Source: Oehlia diaphana (lineage: Eukaryota; Glomeromycota; Glomeromycetes; Glomerales; Glomeraceae). From it: a DNA stretch of 64,000 bases. The stretch covers positions 9,593-73,592 of the forward strand of contig QZLH01000531.1 in assembly GCA_003833135.1 (NCBI GenBank). Direction: 5' to 3'. This document shows positions 11,587-22,399 of this stretch, one piece after another (the stretch's first letter is position 1; each line of letters opens with the position of its first letter). The translations under genes and the position numbers were made by a program. The notes below the pieces were generated by a model. That model saw nothing but the letters and a program-made list of their open reading frames with translations, was not told where the DNA came from and ran no database searches.

Positions 11587-12732
11587 CTAAGTACAGAAAC
11601 CACAAAACATAAAGAAAGGAGAGTAATTAAATAAATGAGGTTCGGTATATTTATCATTAGGATTGTGTGGAAGTTTTTTAATTAATTTTCTAGCGGAATT
11701 TTTGGCAATTAAACCAGTTACTAAAATAAATGATTCAAAAGAAGTTAATAATTCTTCCTCTTTACTATTATTTTTACTGGCACTATTATATGAATCAGCG
11801 TCTAAGATTTTGTTTGATACATTAATATAAAGAATATTTGTTTCTCTTTCAAATTCAGCAACTCTTGCACCTAAACCACTTAATCCTTCGACACAATATA
11901 AATCACTTTGTTTTCCATCATTACCAGGTATTAAAGAACCATTGGAGAAAACATTTGAATTTTTCTTGGAAGAATATGAACTTATAAAAGAATTTCTATT
12001 CTTTTTATTAAATCCAGTGGTAGAATTTTTGTTAGGTGTACCACCAATCTTCCATAGAAACATTCTACCATTCCAAGATACAACGTAGCCGCCTAATAAA
12101 CTTTCATATTTCACTAAAGTACTTGGAGTCGATAAATTTGAAATTTCCCAGGTAGAAGTAGGTTTAATCAATTTGTTTATTCCGTCCATACCATTACTAT
12201 TAAGTCCATTTAATGATAATGATGATGATGAACTATTAAATGTACATGCACTTCCATTGCTACTAACTGAATCAAATGAAGCTGTGGATAAATTACTAAA
12301 TCTATGATTTTTTACATTTAAATTGTCTCCTAAAAATTGATGTTTATTGACAGAATTATTTGGAAGTGGAGTAATAGTGGTAGTGTTGGTAGTATCATTA
12401 TTAGTTGTAGTAGTAACCTCGTTTAATCTTGGAAAAGCGTTCCAATAAATTTGACTATTATTATAATAATCTTGTATACAAACATTTGGATCCGAAGAAG
12501 TTGGGACTTTGATTTGATATTTCGGAATTAAATCTGGTGATCCATTATTACTCGGATTTTTTGTATTATAAATTGTTATAACTCCTTCTTCTTTTATGTA
12601 TTTATATTTCGCTAGTGAACTATTATGAGTTGATACGTATGGATTACTTTTTGGCATCTTTGGAATCGATGAAGTAGGTTTGGGAGTGACGATAGTTGGA
12701 ACTACGGTGTTATTGATTCCAAGCGATGACAT
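11587..12732 (-). CDS. Unrecognised Ser/Asn/Thr-rich protein, 381 aa, single exon
   Basis: An open frame from MSSLGINNT to the C-terminus FFMFCGFCT. The N-terminal third is rich in Pro, Ser and Thr. About 125-195 is low-complexity Asn/Ser/Thr. The more ordered parts are about 40-105 (KYIKEEGVITIYNT, YQIKVPTSSD, IYWNAFPRL) and 195-375 (TWEISNLSTPSTLVKYESLL, GGYVVSWNGRMFLWKIGG, ARVAEFERETNILYINVS, FESFILVTGLIAKNSARK). Alternating beta-strand-like segments with the VAEFERE step recall tubby/LURP-like barrels of fungi, but I would not assign it to a family. Codon use and clean open frame argue for a real gene. Its stop lies 170 bp from that of the CCDC90-like gene, so the two are convergent. Confidence 0.7.
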   Translation of the reverse strand: MSSLGINNTVVPTIVTPKPTSSIPKMPKSNPYVSTHNSSLAKYKYIKEEGVITIYNTKNPSNNGSPDLIPKYQIKVPTSSDPNVCIQDYYNNSQIYWNAFPRLNEVTTTTNNDTTNTTTITPLPNNSVNKHQFLGDNLNVKNHRFSNLSTASFDSVSSNGSACTFNSSSSSLSLNGLNSNGMDGINKLIKPTSTWEISNLSTPSTLVKYESLLGGYVVSWNGRMFLWKIGGTPNKNSTTGFNKKNRNSFISSYSSKKNSNVFSNGSLIPGNDGKQSDLYCVEGLSGLGARVAEFERETNILYINVSNKILDADSYNSASKNNSKEEELLTSFESFILVTGLIAKNSARKLIKKLPHNPNDKYTEPHLFNYSPFFMFCGFCT

Positions 12733-13788
12733 CTATGATTTTAAAATTTTTTTTTGTAAAACGGGAAAAAAAAGAGGAAAATAAAAGAAAGAAATAATAA
12801 GGGGGGAGGAATTTTTTTTTTTTTTTTTTTTTCACAAGGAAACTAAAAGTATTTATATTTAAAAATTACAATATGATTTGTTCTACTGAAACACAACAAG
12901 TAAGTGGTGGTAAAATTCTATCATCTTTGACAATGATGCATATTGTACTACCTTTCACTAAACTAAAATAATAAAAAAACCGGCGAAATTATTAAATGAT
13001 ATATATTACATTAACTATAATTAGACATAAAATTATGGAAATTTTTTTTTTTTGTCAAAATTGTCGAAAATTTATTATTATATGATCATCATTTTTTAAT
13101 TAATCATTTATTTGAAAATTTTTTTTAAGGTTTGAATGAAAGGATAGAGTATTGAAGCTCAAATAGAAAAAAAAAGTGAATTTTTTTTGTAATAAAAAAT
13201 TTATCGAGTTATTTATGGGCCGAAAAGATTATAATCTAAGATATTTTTTTTCTTGGCGGCACCCAAATAAATCATAAAACTGGTTTCCTATCCGGATTTC
13301 GTTTATTACTATGCATTGAGGAGATCTTCAAATTTTCTAATATATTGAATAGATTTTTACAAGGAAGGGCTTCTTTACAATTTTCCTAAAAAAGCGTGAA
13401 TGCGCCTACAATTGGTTTAGTTGTCTTACAATTGAGGATAGAAGAAGTATTATTAATAATGAAAAAAAATGTGAATATTATGTATTATGCACTTGATACT
13501 TTTAAAACTAATTGTTCTCGCCGATAAATCCCTTGCAAAAGATGAAACAGTTGAAGCGAAAAATAAATAATAAAATTTAAAAAAACAAAAAAAAAAGGAG
13601 ATAAAATTAAAAATAAAATAAAGGAACAAAAAAAAAGGTTATAAAGGAAATATAACCATAATTATACATATTTTATTTAGCATAATAAGAAAACGCGCCT
13701 TAAAAAAACTCGCACATGAGTAACATCATCCATACATGTACTTGTACCGTTTCACCATACAGTTTAGGAATGGGATATGCAAATCACG
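12733..13788. other. Intergenic region, no gene seen
   Basis: About 1 kb of AT-rich DNA between two minus-strand genes, with a long T run near 12811-12831 and several A/T tracts. It should contain the promoter of the 381-aa protein and the 3' flank of the kinase gene. Nothing else can be supported. Confidence 0.5.
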
Positions 13789-14814
13789 CTACGTACATGA
13801 ATCAATTTCACTAATGCTATTGATTGTTTTAGTAGGAATTATACTATTCTCTAATATGTAATCCGCATTTAAAAAGTCATTATTATCCGCTCTATATATT
13901 GCCGCTTCTTCATCATTAGAAATTCCACTTTCTATATGTCTTTTGATAATCCTTTTTCTCGCAATTTCACGATCCACATGTAAGAACCAGAGTTCATTCA
14001 TTTGCACAGCAATCGATTTCCAAATTTGTGGTTCCTTCAAATGAAGATAAAGTCCTTCAAAAATTACCAATCGATGGCTATATAATAAAATTATAATTTA
14101 GTTGTTTGAATACAAAAGTGAAAGTAAGAGAAAAGTAAAAGAAAAAATTATTATAAAACCTTGGAAATATCTTAATATCATTTTCAATGGGATCGCCGAT
14201 GGCATGATCAAATGATGGTGCATCAATGATTTTTTGGTGATTTATTGGGTTTCGAAGACTGGTGACAAGTTGATAAAGTCCTGTAAAAATGAACAATAAA
14301 GATAATAAAGATAATAATAATATAAATATATATTATATAATCCTATTCATTGTTTTCTTTTGTTAATCACCTTCAGCATCAAATGTCCAATGCGCTCCAC
14401 GCCGAGAATAAGCTTGTTCAACATTCTTATGCAGTATTCGTAAAATTAATTTAATTAAAATTTTATTCTATTTATAAAACATACAGATTCAAAAAAGCTC
14501 ATACCGGAAAAGTATCCAATATTTTTCTTGGATAATGATATCCATCCATTGATACGCTAATAGCGACTTGTTTTCCAACGAAATTATTTACATATCCTTC
14601 AAGTTTTTTTGCTAAAGTAGTTTTACCTGATCCTGGAATGCCGGCTATTGCAATAAGAAAACGTTTTTCTGGTGAAAGACTACTGGTTTAAATTTTTGTG
14701 AACAAATAAATAATTACAATAATATACGGAAATAACGGAATGATTATAAATATACCACTACTTTGAAATTTTTTCTGTAAGGTATTTAGCGAGAGTAGAA
14801 TAAGTACTTTCCAT
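13789..14814 (-). CDS. P-loop kinase of the uridine kinase-like/Yfh7 family, 231 aa
   Basis: Five exons (minus): 14814-14762, 14682-14505, 14425-14371, 14280-14160, 14077-13789; 696 nt, phases consistent. Exon 2 carries the Walker A loop GIPGSGKTTLAKKL and then SVSMDGYHYPRKIL, where DGYH is the typical uridine kinase/phosphoribulokinase step after strand 2. Further family marks are RRGAHWTFDAEGL, DAPSFDHAIGDPIEND, HRLVIFEGLYL (Walker-B-like strand) and LWFLHVDREIARKRIIKRH, with the Arg-rich lid. This order fits the small-molecule kinases related to yeast Yfh7 and bacterial FrcK rather than true uridine kinase. ATP-dependent phosphorylation of a small metabolite is inferred; the substrate is not known. 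The start gives a short helix before the P-loop, normal for the family. Confidence 0.85.
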
Positions 14815-16424
14815 TTGTAACTGTGCCTAACATTCACCTGACTCACCCAAATTGGTTAGTGTAGTCTAACTAGTTTTGGATTGAAATGATAATCTGAAAA
14901 GGTCCATAGTTTCAATTTTCGTCTCGCGTAAAAACCGGTTATATCCCGGAAATTTTTGGTATTTTCGGTAATAATTGGTTTCCCTGATTTCCATAATAAG
15001 TAGAATTACCAAAATTACTATATTGAAAAGTCCTGAAACATGCAAAAAAAAAAAAAATTGGTGACATCAGCCGCGCTCTTTGACGCCTTAACGGCTTAAA
15101 ATAATATTTAATTGATTCTGACTTAACTGTTAGTAACATATATAATATGGAAAAAAATATTTAAAAGATTGGAGATTCTGATCTGACTTAACTGTTAAGA
15201 ATATAAATTATAATAAATCGTGTAGAAAAATTTTGCAAGCAAAAATGGTGTTTAATGGTTAATGTTTGTGCACAAAATATGTAAATTATAAATTATGCAA
15301 AATTTTACTTTATAATTGTTAACGAATGTATACAAATGAGCACAATTAGAATCTTAAATTCTATTTTCCTTCTTTATTTATAATTCTTAAAACTTTGGTA
15401 GAAAACCAAAATAATAATAAAAATTTGTTTGTATTATAGATCAAATAATAAATATTTTATTTTTTTTTAATTAGTGTAAAAGGTGTAAAAGGTGTAAAAG
15501 GTGCATATTTGAATATACAAATGTGAGACAATACATGGCACTGGACCAGTGCCCTAGAGCACATCGGAGAACAACTCCTTCTTACACGTGATATAATATG
15601 GTAGATCTGCAATATTTAAATTCTTTGGGTTTTTTTTATACTGTATTAGTGGATTGTCGGAAGTGTAATTCCGCCATGACCTAGTGTAGTAAACTAATAA
15701 ATGTTTCAACTTTCAAAAATTTTGTGATCTAATAACAGGCGCGCCAAGATTTCGGAATTCAAAAAGTTTGTGTGAGCTTATACGGAGTTGTATACGGAAT
15801 TAAAATACCGATTCGAGAAGAAAAATTTGGAGCATCCAGAATATTCTAAATAATCTAGTTAGGGATTGAATTAATATTCCTTGTTCGAAAAAAATTATAA
15901 ATTACCATGTCACTTATGATTTGATCTAAGAAAATTGAATCTTACTTGTTTAGACACAAAAAAAAAATCTCCTCGAATAATTGGAATGGTTGTTACGATC
16001 CAATTAATATAAAATATATATTAAAATAAATTACAAATCGAAATCAAATGTTATAATTTTAAGTTACAGTTATTGCAGTATTTGTATATAATTAGTAGTA
16101 TGGAATATAATTCGGACATACCCAAAATAAACTTACCAAAAATGTCTAAAGTGAAGAAGGTAAAGAAACACCTATAGAATGTTCGATCCAATTTGTTCTT
16201 TCAAAAAAAAATATATATAAATTGATTAAATCATTTGACCTACTACTCATGAATCTGATCAAGTTTATAAAAAGTCAAATAACGTAATTAATATATATAT
16301 ATATATAAGCACTTTGTTGCAAATATTAAATATTTTGTAATTAAGAAAAAAAAAAAAAAAAATTTTAAAAATAAATAATCTTTTGTTTTTTATTAAATAA
16401 TATATTAATAAATAAGAATTAACA
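14815..16424. other. Intergenic region with short tandem repeat and small palindrome
   Basis: 1.6 kb without a convincing gene. It holds three tandem copies of a GTGTAAAAG-type unit near 15473-15502 and a small palindrome GGCACTGG-A-CCAGTGCC at about 15538-15554. A searched-for tRNA pattern was not found. Confidence 0.45.
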
Positions 16425-16655
16425 ATGACAGTCGCTAGAAGGAGGAGAAGGAGGAATGGGTGGAATGGAAGAAATGGAAGAAACAGAGCTCGTCGTGTTC
16501 AACCCAATAATCCCATAATCCAAATAAATCTTATTAACAACAATAGAGCGCTCGTAAATATGATTACAAACCTTCCCATCCAAAATTTTTCTGATAACCA
16601 AATGATACACGAATTTTTTAACGGCATTCCCTTTTATAATACTATTAATGAATGA
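16425..16655 (+). CDS. Possible small Arg-rich protein, 76 aa
   Basis: A short frame starting MTVARRRRRRNGW with an Arg/Asn/Gly-rich first third and an Ile/Asn-rich remainder ending IPFYNTINE. It is preceded by an A run and an AT-rich 5' flank. No domain is recognised. The Arg-rich start is partly a result of a GGA/GAA purine repeat in the DNA, so the frame could be fortuitous. Kept at low confidence because the purine-rich stretch lies exactly behind an ATG. Confidence 0.2.
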   Translation: MTVARRRRRRNGWNGRNGRNRARRVQPNNPIIQINLINNNRALVNMITNLPIQNFSDNQMIHEFFNGIPFYNTINE

Positions 16656-17214
16656 AAAATCAGGTAAGAAATTCTATGCGAAAAAAATATAATATAATAT
16701 ATACCCAAACCAAAAACATCTACATTACTACGTTTTAAAAAAATATCTCATTATATTCTTACGTTAGTTACGTACCGTACCAATCATTTCAATAATTTGA
16801 TTTTGTTTGCGCCAAAGGTAATATCTGCATATATTAATACTACAGGAAATTATTTGAGAACAAGAGATATAATAATAACGAGACGTATTGAATTAAACAT
16901 TTGGGAAACTAAAAAAAAAATTTTTTAACCTCTGCCTCTTTTTACTTTAAATAGTTTAATTTTCGATTTGGTATTGATCTACGTAGCTACGTATTAACTG
17001 CGTTATACATTCCGCTATCCACCACTCTCTGTTTACTTACGAAAATAAGAATTATGGGCTTGTTTAAGATAAACAAAAATATTTTAATTTCTCATTCTTT
17101 ACATCACAACCTAATATATTATCTATATAATCTTCATTTACTTCATTTATTTTATTTATATTATTTATATTTTTTTAATAAATTTATTTTTATAATATCG
17201 AAATGTATCGGGTA

Positions 17215-17357
17215 TTGCTAAATATCACCAGCGGTGACGGTCACCAGTGGTAGATTTATGATGTAATGCCGGCCAGTGTTTTATTAGATTTTAATTCGGG
17301 CCAAGAGTGCATCATAATGCTGGTATGGTGACAATCACCGCTGATGAGCTTTAGCAA
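17215..17357. mobile_element. 143-bp fold-back MITE
   Basis: The left end TTGCTAAATATCACCAGCGG and the right end ...CCGCTGATGAGCTTTAGCAA are imperfect inverted repeats over about 32 bp: TTGCTAAA, then CAGCGGTGA, then GTCACCA in both arms. The middle is not coding and is more GC-rich than the surroundings. The size and structure are those of a non-autonomous terminal-inverted-repeat element. The parent family is not evident, and no clear target duplication is visible. Confidence 0.7.
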
Positions 17358-17699
17358 TTTTCTTCCTATGTATTTATGCCCGGAACTATCAAATAAATCG
17401 GAATTATTGATTATCAAGCAGATTATCTATAATTTTTTTATTGACATTGTTCATATATATATACAGTATCTTCCAAATTTTTTTTTTTCATAAACCAAAA
17501 AAGGGGAGAAAGTGATTTTTTTTTTCATATTATGGTCAATATTATTGGGTAAGATGGACAATGTATATCACCTGGGTTGCGAGGCATCTCAGTGATATAC
17601 AGTGACTTCCATAATTATTGTACCACTTCGTTTAAAATTTTTAAATCGTTGTATCTCATAACCAAACAGCTGTATAAATAAAATATTTACATAGTTTAT

Positions 17700-18327
17700 N
17701 NNNNNNNNNNNNNNNNNNNNNNNNNNNNNNNNNNNNNNNNNNNNNNNNNNNNNNNNNNNNNNNNNNNNNNNNNNNNNNNNNNNNNNNNNNNNNNNNNNNN
17801 NNNNNNNNNNNNNNNNNNNNNNNNNNNNNNNNNNNNNNNNNNNNNNNNNNNNNNNNNNNNNNNNNNNNNNNNNNNNNNNNNNNNNNNNNNNNNNNNNNNN
17901 NNNNNNNNNNNNNNNNNNNNNNNNNNNNNNNNNNNNNNNNNNNNNNNNNNNNNNNNNNNNNNNNNNNNNNNNNNNNNNNNNNNNNNNNNNNNNNNNNNNN
18001 NNNNNNNNNNNNNNNNNNNNNNNNNNNNNNNNNNNNNNNNNNNNNNNNNNNNNNNNNNNNNNNNNNNNNNNNNNNNNNNNNNNNNNNNNNNNNNNNNNNN
18101 NNNNNNNNNNNNNNNNNNNNNNNNNNNNNNNNNNNNNNNNNNNNNNNNNNNNNNNNNNNNNNNNNNNNNNNNNNNNNNNNNNNNNNNNNNNNNNNNNNNN
18201 NNNNNNNNNNNNNNNNNNNNNNNNNNNNNNNNNNNNNNNNNNNNNNNNNNNNNNNNNNNNNNNNNNNNNNNNNNNNNNNNNNNNNNNNNNNNNNNNNNNN
18301 NNNNNNNNNNNNNNNNNNNNNNNNNNN
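17700..18327. other. Assembly gap (N) inside the Tc1/mariner element
   Basis: 628 N. It begins directly at the inner border of the left TIR, as expected when an assembler cannot resolve a repeated element. Nothing can be said on its content. Confidence 0.99.
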
Positions 18328-18386
18328 ATTAATTTTTTGACCTATTTTTTAACTAATTATATTATAATTTTTTTTTGATATGATCA

Positions 18387-19412
18387 CTACCATTCTGTAT
18401 ATCCACCACCGGCCCTAAGTACATCTTTAATTCTTTGTGGCATCGTGTCAATCAGTTTTAAACAGAAGTCAACATCAATTTGATTCCATACTAGTTGTAC
18501 CTTATCCCACAAATCATCTTTACTAGTAATATTACCAGGGAGTTGTCGCAAACGACGATCAACTTCATTCCACAAATGCTCAATAGGATTTAAATCTGGG
18601 GATTGGGCTGGCCATTCCAAAACTTCAACATCATTGTCTTCAAACCATTCATATGTCTTATTTGCCGTATGCTTCGGGTCATTATCCTGCTGGAAAATGA
18701 CATCATCTACACTTAAATCACATTCGCTAAGGGTTCCCAAGAACTCTTCTTCTAAAATCTCTCGATACAGCTCTCCATCCATCCTTCCATCAATTTTACA
18801 ATACTTTCCTACACCAAATGCACCCATGCAACCCCATATCATAATAGAACCTCCACCAAACTTTACAGTTGGCTTAACATGTTGCGGCTTTAAAGGTAAA
18901 TTCGGATCTCTCCAACACCACTCCCTTCCATCTGAACCAAAAATCATAAATTTGCTTTCATCAGACCATACTACCTTATGCCAATCTTCTATAGTCCAAT
19001 TACGATACTTTTGAGCAAACTTTTTTCGAGCAATTCTATGTCGTTTTAAAAGCAATGGTTTTCTTTTTTTAACCCTTGATACAAGACCTTGTTTTCTTAA
19101 TGAGCGTCGAACTGTATTTGGTGAAATGATAATATTTTCATCGGAAATCAACTTTTTTTGTATTTGAATAGCATTTGAACATTCACCCGTTTTGATTAAT
19201 TTAGCAATATTTCTATCATGACGTTCCGTAAGTATTCTTGGACGACCTGGTCTTGGAACAACATCAAAACGACCTGTTTTCTCTTTCTTTTTTTTTATTC
19301 TTAATACAGAGACATGGCTAACTTTTTCACGAAAAGCAACTTCCCGACTTGAATATCCTTCTTGAAGAAGGGTAAAGATACGTTCTTTTTGGTAAAGTGA
19401 AATCGCTTTCAT
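18387..19412 (-). CDS. Tc1-type DD34E transposase, 341 aa
   Basis: A full-length intron-free frame. Residues 1-45 form a first helix-turn-helix (YQKERIFTLLQEGYSSREV, then VSHVSVLRI), followed by a GRPR-type linker (RPGRPRILT, 54-62) and a second HTH (about 65-110), the bipartite paired-like DNA-binding domain of Tc1 transposases. The catalytic triad is D151 (VVWSDESKF), D243 (QQDNDPKHTAN) and E278 (SPDLNPIEHLWNEV), with 34 residues between the last two: DD34E. No stop or frameshift is present, so the protein could be active. It cuts and pastes its element by binding the TIRs and inserts into TA. The length is normal for the family (about 340 aa). Confidence 0.95.
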   Translation of the reverse strand: MKAISLYQKERIFTLLQEGYSSREVAFREKVSHVSVLRIKKKKEKTGRFDVVPRPGRPRILTERHDRNIAKLIKTGECSNAIQIQKKLISDENIIISPNTVRRSLRKQGLVSRVKKRKPLLLKRHRIARKKFAQKYRNWTIEDWHKVVWSDESKFMIFGSDGREWCWRDPNLPLKPQHVKPTVKFGGGSIMIWGCMGAFGVGKYCKIDGRMDGELYREILEEEFLGTLSECDLSVDDVIFQQDNDPKHTANKTYEWFEDNDVEVLEWPAQSPDLNPIEHLWNEVDRRLRQLPGNITSKDDLWDKVQLVWNQIDVDFCLKLIDTMPQRIKDVLRAGGGYTEW

Positions 19413-20438
19413 AATAAACTGAAAAAGCTGTGAGAAAGTGATACAAAATGATCTACGAATTCAGTTTATTTATATAGATTAGATGTGTCGTACAATCATC
19501 ATTTATTTATTATTGTATTGAAACGCCAAAATTATTGTACCACATCAAAATGACATAACGTGATATTTTTCGAAAAACTAAAAATAAAGTATCAACAAAA
19601 ATTAAATATAGTAAACATGAAGTCGTGATCTATAAACTATGTAAATATTTTATTTATACAGCTGTTTGGTTATGAGATACAACGATTTAAAAATTTTAAA
19701 CGAAGTGGTACAATAATTATGGAAGTCACTGTAATGTTCCCCTTAATGCATTGAAAAAAAAACGTTCAAATTAATTCAGTAATGTTTTATTTTAATTAAT
19801 AATTAGATTTTTTTTCCTCGTGAATTGCAACATTTGGAAGAAGTTTTACACTTTAATAACGACAGATTTATGTCTAATTAGAAAGTAATTAGAAAAAGTC
19901 AAAAGAGGTCAACACTAATATCAGCAACTTCAATTGCTGTAGATGAATTTTAATTTCGTACCAGATCAACTACGACAAATTATACATGGATGTTTTCAAA
20001 TGAGATAAATAAACATGAAATCAATTTGGGATAACGTACAAGAAAATTATTCAAACTTCTCATGAAAATAGAAAATCAAGATACTGGAAGAGAAAATATT
20101 CATCAGGTTACCCGTCCCATCTAATGATGGAGATTATCTTTTTCTCTTGCAGTCAGTTTAAAAAAAAAAATTTATGAGTGTAAGTACGTGTTCTTAATAT
20201 ATTAATATTATTCTTCTTATTTTGAACACTAAATTTATTACAAAAATAATTATTGTTCTTGCAGATTATTTTCATGATGAAATTATGGGTCATGATGGTC
20301 GAGTTCAATATTATATGTAGGATTTAATTTTGGGGATATGTATTATTTATTTCATGGAGAGTTGGGAATAATAGGGTCTTTTCCCCAAAGGAAAAAAAGA
20401 ACCTCTTCCTATGAAATAACTGGGTAATCCCCTGGAAC

Positions 20439-20610
20439 GTGTCACTCATTAAAATATTAACTATTTTAAACTTAACTATTTTAAACTAAAATTAGTAATT
20501 TTCCGGTTATCTATATGAGGCCGGGAAATAAGTAAACGAAGATTCTCGGTCATTTATTCTAATCACTCGCAATTTTTAAAAATTAGTATGAAGGTGATCA
20601 TGAGTGACAC
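20439..20610. repeat. 172-bp segment with 11-bp perfect inverted ends
   Basis: GTGTCACTCAT at the left edge and its exact complement ATGAGTGACAC at the right edge bound an AT-rich, non-coding middle. The size and shape suit a small MITE, but no target duplication is evident, so it may be chance or a relic. Confidence 0.4.
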
Positions 20611-20790
20611 TTAGGATTACGTTATGATTTTTATATTATCTGGTAAACTAATTCATAATATTTATAGTGTAGTGATTTTACAATTTGTATAAGGAACCTA
20701 TTAAGTAGTTATTCTATTATCCCATCGTTGTTATGTATACACTGATGGATTTTTTTGTCAATTACTCTACCGGTATAAAAAAAGTACAAT

Positions 20791-20880
20791 GTTATTACAT
20801 GGATATCTAAAAAACTTCATATACACTGATCTGGAAGCATCGGTGAATATTTAGTTATTTACTGATATCCATGAAATAAC
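20791..20880. repeat. 90-bp hairpin with 17-bp inverted ends
   Basis: GTTATTACATGGATATC at the left and GATATCCATGAAATAAC at the right are complementary with a single mismatch. The middle is non-coding. Probably a fold-back mini-element or the relic of one. Confidence 0.5.
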
Positions 20881-21343
20881 AAGTATAAATATTTAATATC
20901 AATGAGTTACTTTACATGGTTATTCTCGGGAGTAAAATAGTACTTTTTTATATAATTATTATAATACGATTACGGTCAAACAAAATTTAACCAAATCAAC
21001 TTTATTAATTAAATAACATTATTGATATTTGAAAATGATAAAAATATTATATAGTGATGGTACCCCAGTCTTATTCAGGGAGGGTACTATATGGGAAGGG
21101 TAACTATGTAGCATGCGGGGAGGGTACTAGTCATGTTATAAAACTAACAGGAAGTTATATCTCTGACCAAAGCTATCAAATTCGCGTTGGAATTACCTCT
21201 AGTACTCCGTAAGGAAGTATTAGAACGTCCGGAATTCGTCATGGATTGATGTCCGGTTGAATAATACCCTGATACTACTTATACGCATACGCGGCATATA
21301 ACATTCTATTAATTAAATGTTAGATCAAATGTTGAAGATTGTA

Positions 21344-22399
21344 TCAAACTGATAAAATAAACTTAATGAGGGTCGGTACTGAAGTTTTAGACCAACTCGT
21401 TTCAATCGAATTTATAAGAATGCCTATTAAAGAAACGTCGCCAACACCACCTTCTGATATCAACCTTAACACTCCTTTCCAAACAATTTCAATATGTATA
21501 TTGATTGGCATCTTAATTGCGCTAACCAGTCTACGTAATTCATCCAAATTTAATAAGAAAGATTCCAAATTACGTGAAGTAGTTCCTATATGTAATAAAG
21601 CCATACGAAGACGTTTATCTAAATCCTTCAGTAGGGTTAAATTTTCCTCATATTCTTGGATCTCTCTCGAATTCCCACCCAATTTTGACCATAAGCTATC
21701 CAATAATTTATTATATTCTCTCTTATAACGTGTTAATTCATACGTTGTCAGATCATGTAATTCTACTGAAATTTCATCTAAATCTACCAAACTAAATATT
21801 TGTTTTTTAAAAGAAAAGCAGAAAACAAAAGAAAACAAAAGAAAAATGTATTAGTTTATTATTTACCTTCTACGAGCATATTGAAAGACTAGCATCATCT
21901 CCTTTAATTCAGTTTCTATGAAAGTTGTGATTTGATAATAAACATCATTTGTATTGGCTTTATTATGATTAACAGATATTTTTAAAGCGCACAAATAAGT
22001 GATTAATTTATCCAAAGAACTTTTAGTTCTAGTTTGTAATATTTGTAAATCCTTATCAAAAATTCTTGCTTTATCGATATACTTAATTAATTTATCAGGT
22101 AATTCTGAATAAGTGGTCAAAGGTGAATGTTTTATTGGCATTCTTAGTTCAGTAATAGGTAACTCAACTATTTGAATACTATTAAATGTTATTGAAGATT
22201 GACCATAATTCTCGACTTGTTTACGTGTCTGGTTATATAAATTAGATATTGAAAGGTGAAAAAAAATAAAAATAAAAATAACTATGCAAACTAATACGAA
22301 AAGAAATATTTTGTAAATTTTCTCTAAAAAATACTCTATAATTTTTTGAAATAACAAATCTTTTAGCCTTAGAAAAGTTATTGCATTTATTATTGGCAT
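21344..22399 (-). CDS. Unrecognised single-pass membrane protein with helical domain, 326 aa
   Basis: Two exons (minus): 22399-21867 and 21791-21344, 981 nt, joined in phase (..YARR|SLVDLDE..). Residues about 30-52 (IFLFVLVCIVIFIFIFFHLS) are a strong membrane helix. The rest is predominantly charged helix, with likely coiled coils at about 120-135 (KARIFDKDLQILQTRTKSSL) and 185-245 (YELTRYKREYNKLLDSL, IQEYEENLTLLKDLDKRLRM). The C-terminus ends LIKFILSV. No known domain is recognised. A type II anchor with a helical bundle facing the other side is inferred. The clean splice and lack of stops argue for a real gene. Confidence 0.65.

Larger units (their letters stand above)
17600..19731. mobile_element. 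Tc1/mariner element, 100-bp TIRs, TA target duplication, intact transposase
   Basis: The ends 17600-17699 and 19632-19731 are inverted copies that I find identical over 100 bp, starting CAGTGACTTCCATAATTATT. The element is flanked by TA on both sides (17598-17599, 19732-19733), the Tc1/mariner target. It holds one intron-free transposase gene on the minus strand. A run of 628 N (17700-18327) covers the part between the left TIR and the transposase 3' end, so the true length is unknown; as written it is 2132 bp. Identical TIRs plus an open transposase point to a recent, possibly active insertion. Confidence 0.93.
19734..21343. other. Intergenic region with two small inverted-repeat elements
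   Basis: 1.6 kb between the Tc1 element and the next gene. Apart from the inverted repeats listed at 20439-20610 and 20791-20880 no gene is visible. A locally GC-richer stretch at about 21057-21240 contains the repeated word GGGAGGGTACTA but no open frame. Confidence 0.5.

Noticed and set aside
18634..19014. 126-codon open frame on the plus strand
   Set aside because: Antisense to the intact transposase; no independent coding features.
21339..21728. 129-codon open frame on the plus strand
   Set aside because: Antisense to the second exon of the 326-aa membrane protein, which splices cleanly and has better composition.
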